Shown here in pieces: positions 23,794 to 25,558 of a stretch of 25,558 nt of DNA; position 1 is the first letter of the stretch; each line of letters begins with the position of its first letter. Below the pieces are notes generated by a model that did no database searches, was not told the DNA's origin, and saw only the letters and a program-made list of their open reading frames with translations. The DNA is from Clostridiales bacterium. Its GTDB lineage: Bacteria > Bacillota > Clostridia > Christensenellales > QALW01. The position numbers and the translations under genes were made by a program. The stretch lies in NCBI GenBank assembly GCA_018376855.1, contig JAHAAN010000033.1, positions 1-25,558 on the forward strand. The letters are read 5' to 3'.

Positions 23794-25164
23794 TTAAGCA
23801 TGTTTTATAGTCAAAATGTCTTGTAGTGTGTCCGCGGCCATTTCATCCGCTGTTTGTATGGCGTGAGCATATATGCGTGCTGTGGTGGCTGTATTGGCGT
23901 GGCCGAGGCGTTTTGCAACGGTGGTCAAATTTGTGCCGGACGCGATGAGCAAGGTTGCGTTGGTGTGTCGCAGTGAGTGCAGGCATATATCAGGCAAATT
24001 ATTCTTTTTCACAAAATCGCGGAACCAACTTGAAAATGTATCAGGATATATAGGTTTTCCGTCGTACCCTGTGAACACCTTATTGTTTGCGTGCCACTTA
24101 TCACCCATTTTATAACGCTGATTGCGCTGCACTGCTTTGTGTTGTTTTAAAGTATTTATGGCTAAATCGGGTAATTTAATAACTCGTTCCGATCCCTCTG
24201 TTTTCGGGGTGTCGTCAAACAATCCTTTTTTCGGAGTGTAAAGGGTATTCCGTCGTACATATAGCAAGTTGTTTTCAAAATCAATATCTTGCCACTCTAA
24301 TCCGCAAGCTTCGCCGCGCCGCAATCCAGAAAATAGCAGCAGTGTAACAAATGTTTTGTATACTTCCGGTGCAGATTCAAGCATTATTAAAAGCTCTTGT
24401 GCTTGTTTTTCATCAAGGTGCCGTGCCTCTTTTGGCGTTGCTTTTGGAGCTTTAACCCGTGAGCATGGATTGCTGGGGATCATTTGCCAGTATACCGCTT
24501 GTTGCAGCATGGAGGAAATAGTTCTGTGATAGCGTATAATCGTTTTGCCCGATAAACATTCATCGTCATTTGTTGCAGTGAAAATATCGTGAATCTCTAA
24601 ACCCAAAGCGCTGGCAATAGCCGTTGCGGTAGCTGCGCTTACATTATCACCTTTGCAAGCGACGCGCACCGTTTGTAAGCATACGCCTGATGCGTCGGCA
24701 AGCTGGGACTTTTTTATTCCTTGGTTCTGTAATATCACATCAAGCTTCTCAGCATGATATTTTGCACTGTCTTTTACTCCTTTTTGTGAAAGATCGGAAT
24801 AAAACATCATAAGGTGTGATGGCTGTAAATCGCCGATTCGTATATGACCGATGGCGGGAACTATGCGTTTTAATAAAAATCGGTAATCTTCTACAGTCCG
24901 AAATTTTAACTGTTTTTCGGCGTATTCCCTAAGCCAAAATTCGGCAAAGTCCGCAAATCGTATATTTCCGCCGATGCATCGCCCCTGCTTGCACTGTTCC
25001 TCAAATAGCATTGCTTGTCGCTGCAATTCCTTTTCTTCCTGCTTCCGGCTCATGCCTTGGGGAGGTGTCCATGTCGTGTATTGTCTAAGTTGTTTGCCGT
25101 TTACATCGTAGCCGCACGATACCGTGATTTTATAGGCGTTGTTTCGCTTTTCGATTGTTGCCAT
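23794..25164 (-). CDS. int: Tyrosine recombinase (integrase) with an embedded helix-turn-helix
   Basis: A 456-residue phage/ICE-type integrase. The N-terminal arm-binding domain (about 1-65) and core-binding domain (about 67-225) precede the catalytic domain (about 245-456). All catalytic residues are visible: R282 (SGLRRGE), K321 (TPKTEGSE), H396 and R399 (LHSLRHT), H422 (LGHA) and Y432 (RIYAH). The core-binding domain is interrupted by an XRE-like helix-turn-helix of about 55 residues (140-195; KSQLADASGVCLQTV, LGLEIHDIF). Start ATG at 25162-25164 has AAGGA about ten bases upstream on the minus strand. Its 3' end faces tRNA-Arg, the likely target. It is divergent from an ImmA-like gene. A bacteriophage or a conjugative element would both fit; the rest lies outside. 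Confidence 0.93.
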   Translation of the reverse strand: MATIEKRNNAYKITVSCGYDVNGKQLRQYTTWTPPQGMSRKQEEKELQRQAMLFEEQCKQGRCIGGNIRFADFAEFWLREYAEKQLKFRTVEDYRFLLKRIVPAIGHIRIGDLQPSHLMMFYSDLSQKGVKDSAKYHAEKLDVILQNQGIKKSQLADASGVCLQTVRVACKGDNVSAATATAIASALGLEIHDIFTATNDDECLSGKTIIRYHRTISSMLQQAVYWQMIPSNPCSRVKAPKATPKEARHLDEKQAQELLIMLESAPEVYKTFVTLLLFSGLRRGEACGLEWQDIDFENNLLYVRRNTLYTPKKGLFDDTPKTEGSERVIKLPDLAINTLKQHKAVQRNQRYKMGDKWHANNKVFTGYDGKPIYPDTFSSWFRDFVKKNNLPDICLHSLRHTNATLLIASGTNLTTVAKRLGHANTATTARIYAHAIQTADEMAADTLQDILTIKHA

Positions 25165-25260
25165 TATTTTTTTATCCTTCTTTCCAAAAATTTACCATCC
25201 ATAACTATCCAGTATCTTTTAGACAGGATTCGACATACAATGCACTCGGAGGTGTTGTAT

Positions 25261-25558
25261 GTGAATTACAAAGATTATCAAGCAAGCCGAGACTTAGCGT
25301 GGGAAATTTTGATTCAAGAAAAAATAACAGAACTGCCAGTAAAGATTGGAAATTTGTGCAGCCAACTTGGAATCCCGATCAAGCTGTGCAAAATGGATGA
25401 AGCTGGGAAAAGCAAAATTTTGAACGGCGCTCCAGCTATTATAATCAACGAAGATGATCCGCCGTTGCGACAAAAGTTTACTTGCGCACATGAGTTAGGG
25501 CATATTTTGCTTAAGCATGTGGACAAATACGGTGTTGCCTATCGTGATCCAAGTCCCA
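25261..25558 (+). CDS. ImmA/IrrE-type metallopeptidase, 3' end cut by window
   Basis: Ninety-nine residues are visible, open to the window end. The zinc motif H77-ELG-H81 lies in FTCAHELGHILLKHV, preceded by a short beta hairpin (APAIIINEDDP), as in ImmA/IrrE proteins that cleave a partner repressor to release element excision or phage induction. The GTG at 25261 has GGAGG (25248-25252) eight bases upstream; the overlapping ATG at 25259 stops at once and a TTG at 25255 is too near the ribosome site. It is divergent from int, with only 96 bases between. In ICEBs1 the equivalent gene lies on the same strand as int, so the order here differs. The repressor is probably beyond the window. Confidence 0.85.
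   Translation, partial: MNYKDYQASRDLAWEILIQEKITELPVKIGNLCSQLGIPIKLCKMDEAGKSKILNGAPAIIINEDDPPLRQKFTCAHELGHILLKHVDKYGVAYRDPSP

Noticed and set aside
25213..25241. Promoter between int and the ImmA-like gene (TACAAT at 25236-25241)
   Set aside because: The sequence at the right -35 distance is TATCTT, and the better-looking TAGACA is only ten bases away, so no promoter can be supported.
1..25558. CRISPR arrays, insertion sequences and rRNA
   Set aside because: No regularly spaced direct repeats, transposase reading frames or rRNA segments were seen.

Overview
The window reads as chromosomal DNA of a low-to-mid GC Gram-positive anaerobe of the Clostridia. Supporting signs are Gram-positive ribosome binding sites (AGGAGG type), TTG and GTG starts, a type III glutamine synthetase, a split ferredoxin-type glutamate synthase, lipobox lipoproteins and LL-diaminopimelate aminotransferase (DapL). 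I cannot name the genus; a gut Christensenellales or Oscillospirales member is a guess.

Layout. Positions 1-899 (minus) hold the 5' part of glnN (GSIII). A ~500-base divergent control region (900-1398) follows. Then comes a five-gene operon for a split glutamate synthase (1399-6406): glutaminase, ferredoxin+FMN synthase, four-cluster Fe-S protein, FAD/NAD(P) oxidoreductase and GXGXG domain. A second same-strand block runs 6525-14846: glnA (GSI), an ANTAR-domain antiterminator, carA, carB reading in frame into dapF, then dapL. It links ammonia capture, carbamoyl phosphate and diaminopimelate synthesis. Positions 15228-23299 hold envelope and export genes: a broken phosphodiesterase-LamG lipoprotein, an orphan membrane protein, two tandem paralogous alpha/beta-hydrolase lipoproteins and an M1 peptidase. 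Positions 23513-23589 are tRNA-Arg(CCG). From about 23590 to the window end is the edge of an integrated element: tandem repeats, a tyrosine integrase with an embedded helix-turn-helix, and a divergent ImmA-type metallopeptidase cut by the window end.

The most interesting signal is regulatory. Both divergent nitrogen transcripts (glnN and the glutamate synthase operon) have a consensus promoter followed at once by a small hairpin with the same hexaloop, AAAGGC. That loop has A at position 1 and G at position 4, the signature of ANTAR target RNAs. In each leader the hairpin overlaps and excludes an intrinsic terminator. The ANTAR protein that could bind them is encoded 6 kb away next to glnA, and its receiver domain lacks the phosphoacceptor aspartate. 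This suggests a self-contained nitrogen antitermination regulon, with leaders that appear to carry one hexaloop hairpin instead of the usual two. The glnA leader has a different, apparently unrelated attenuator fold.
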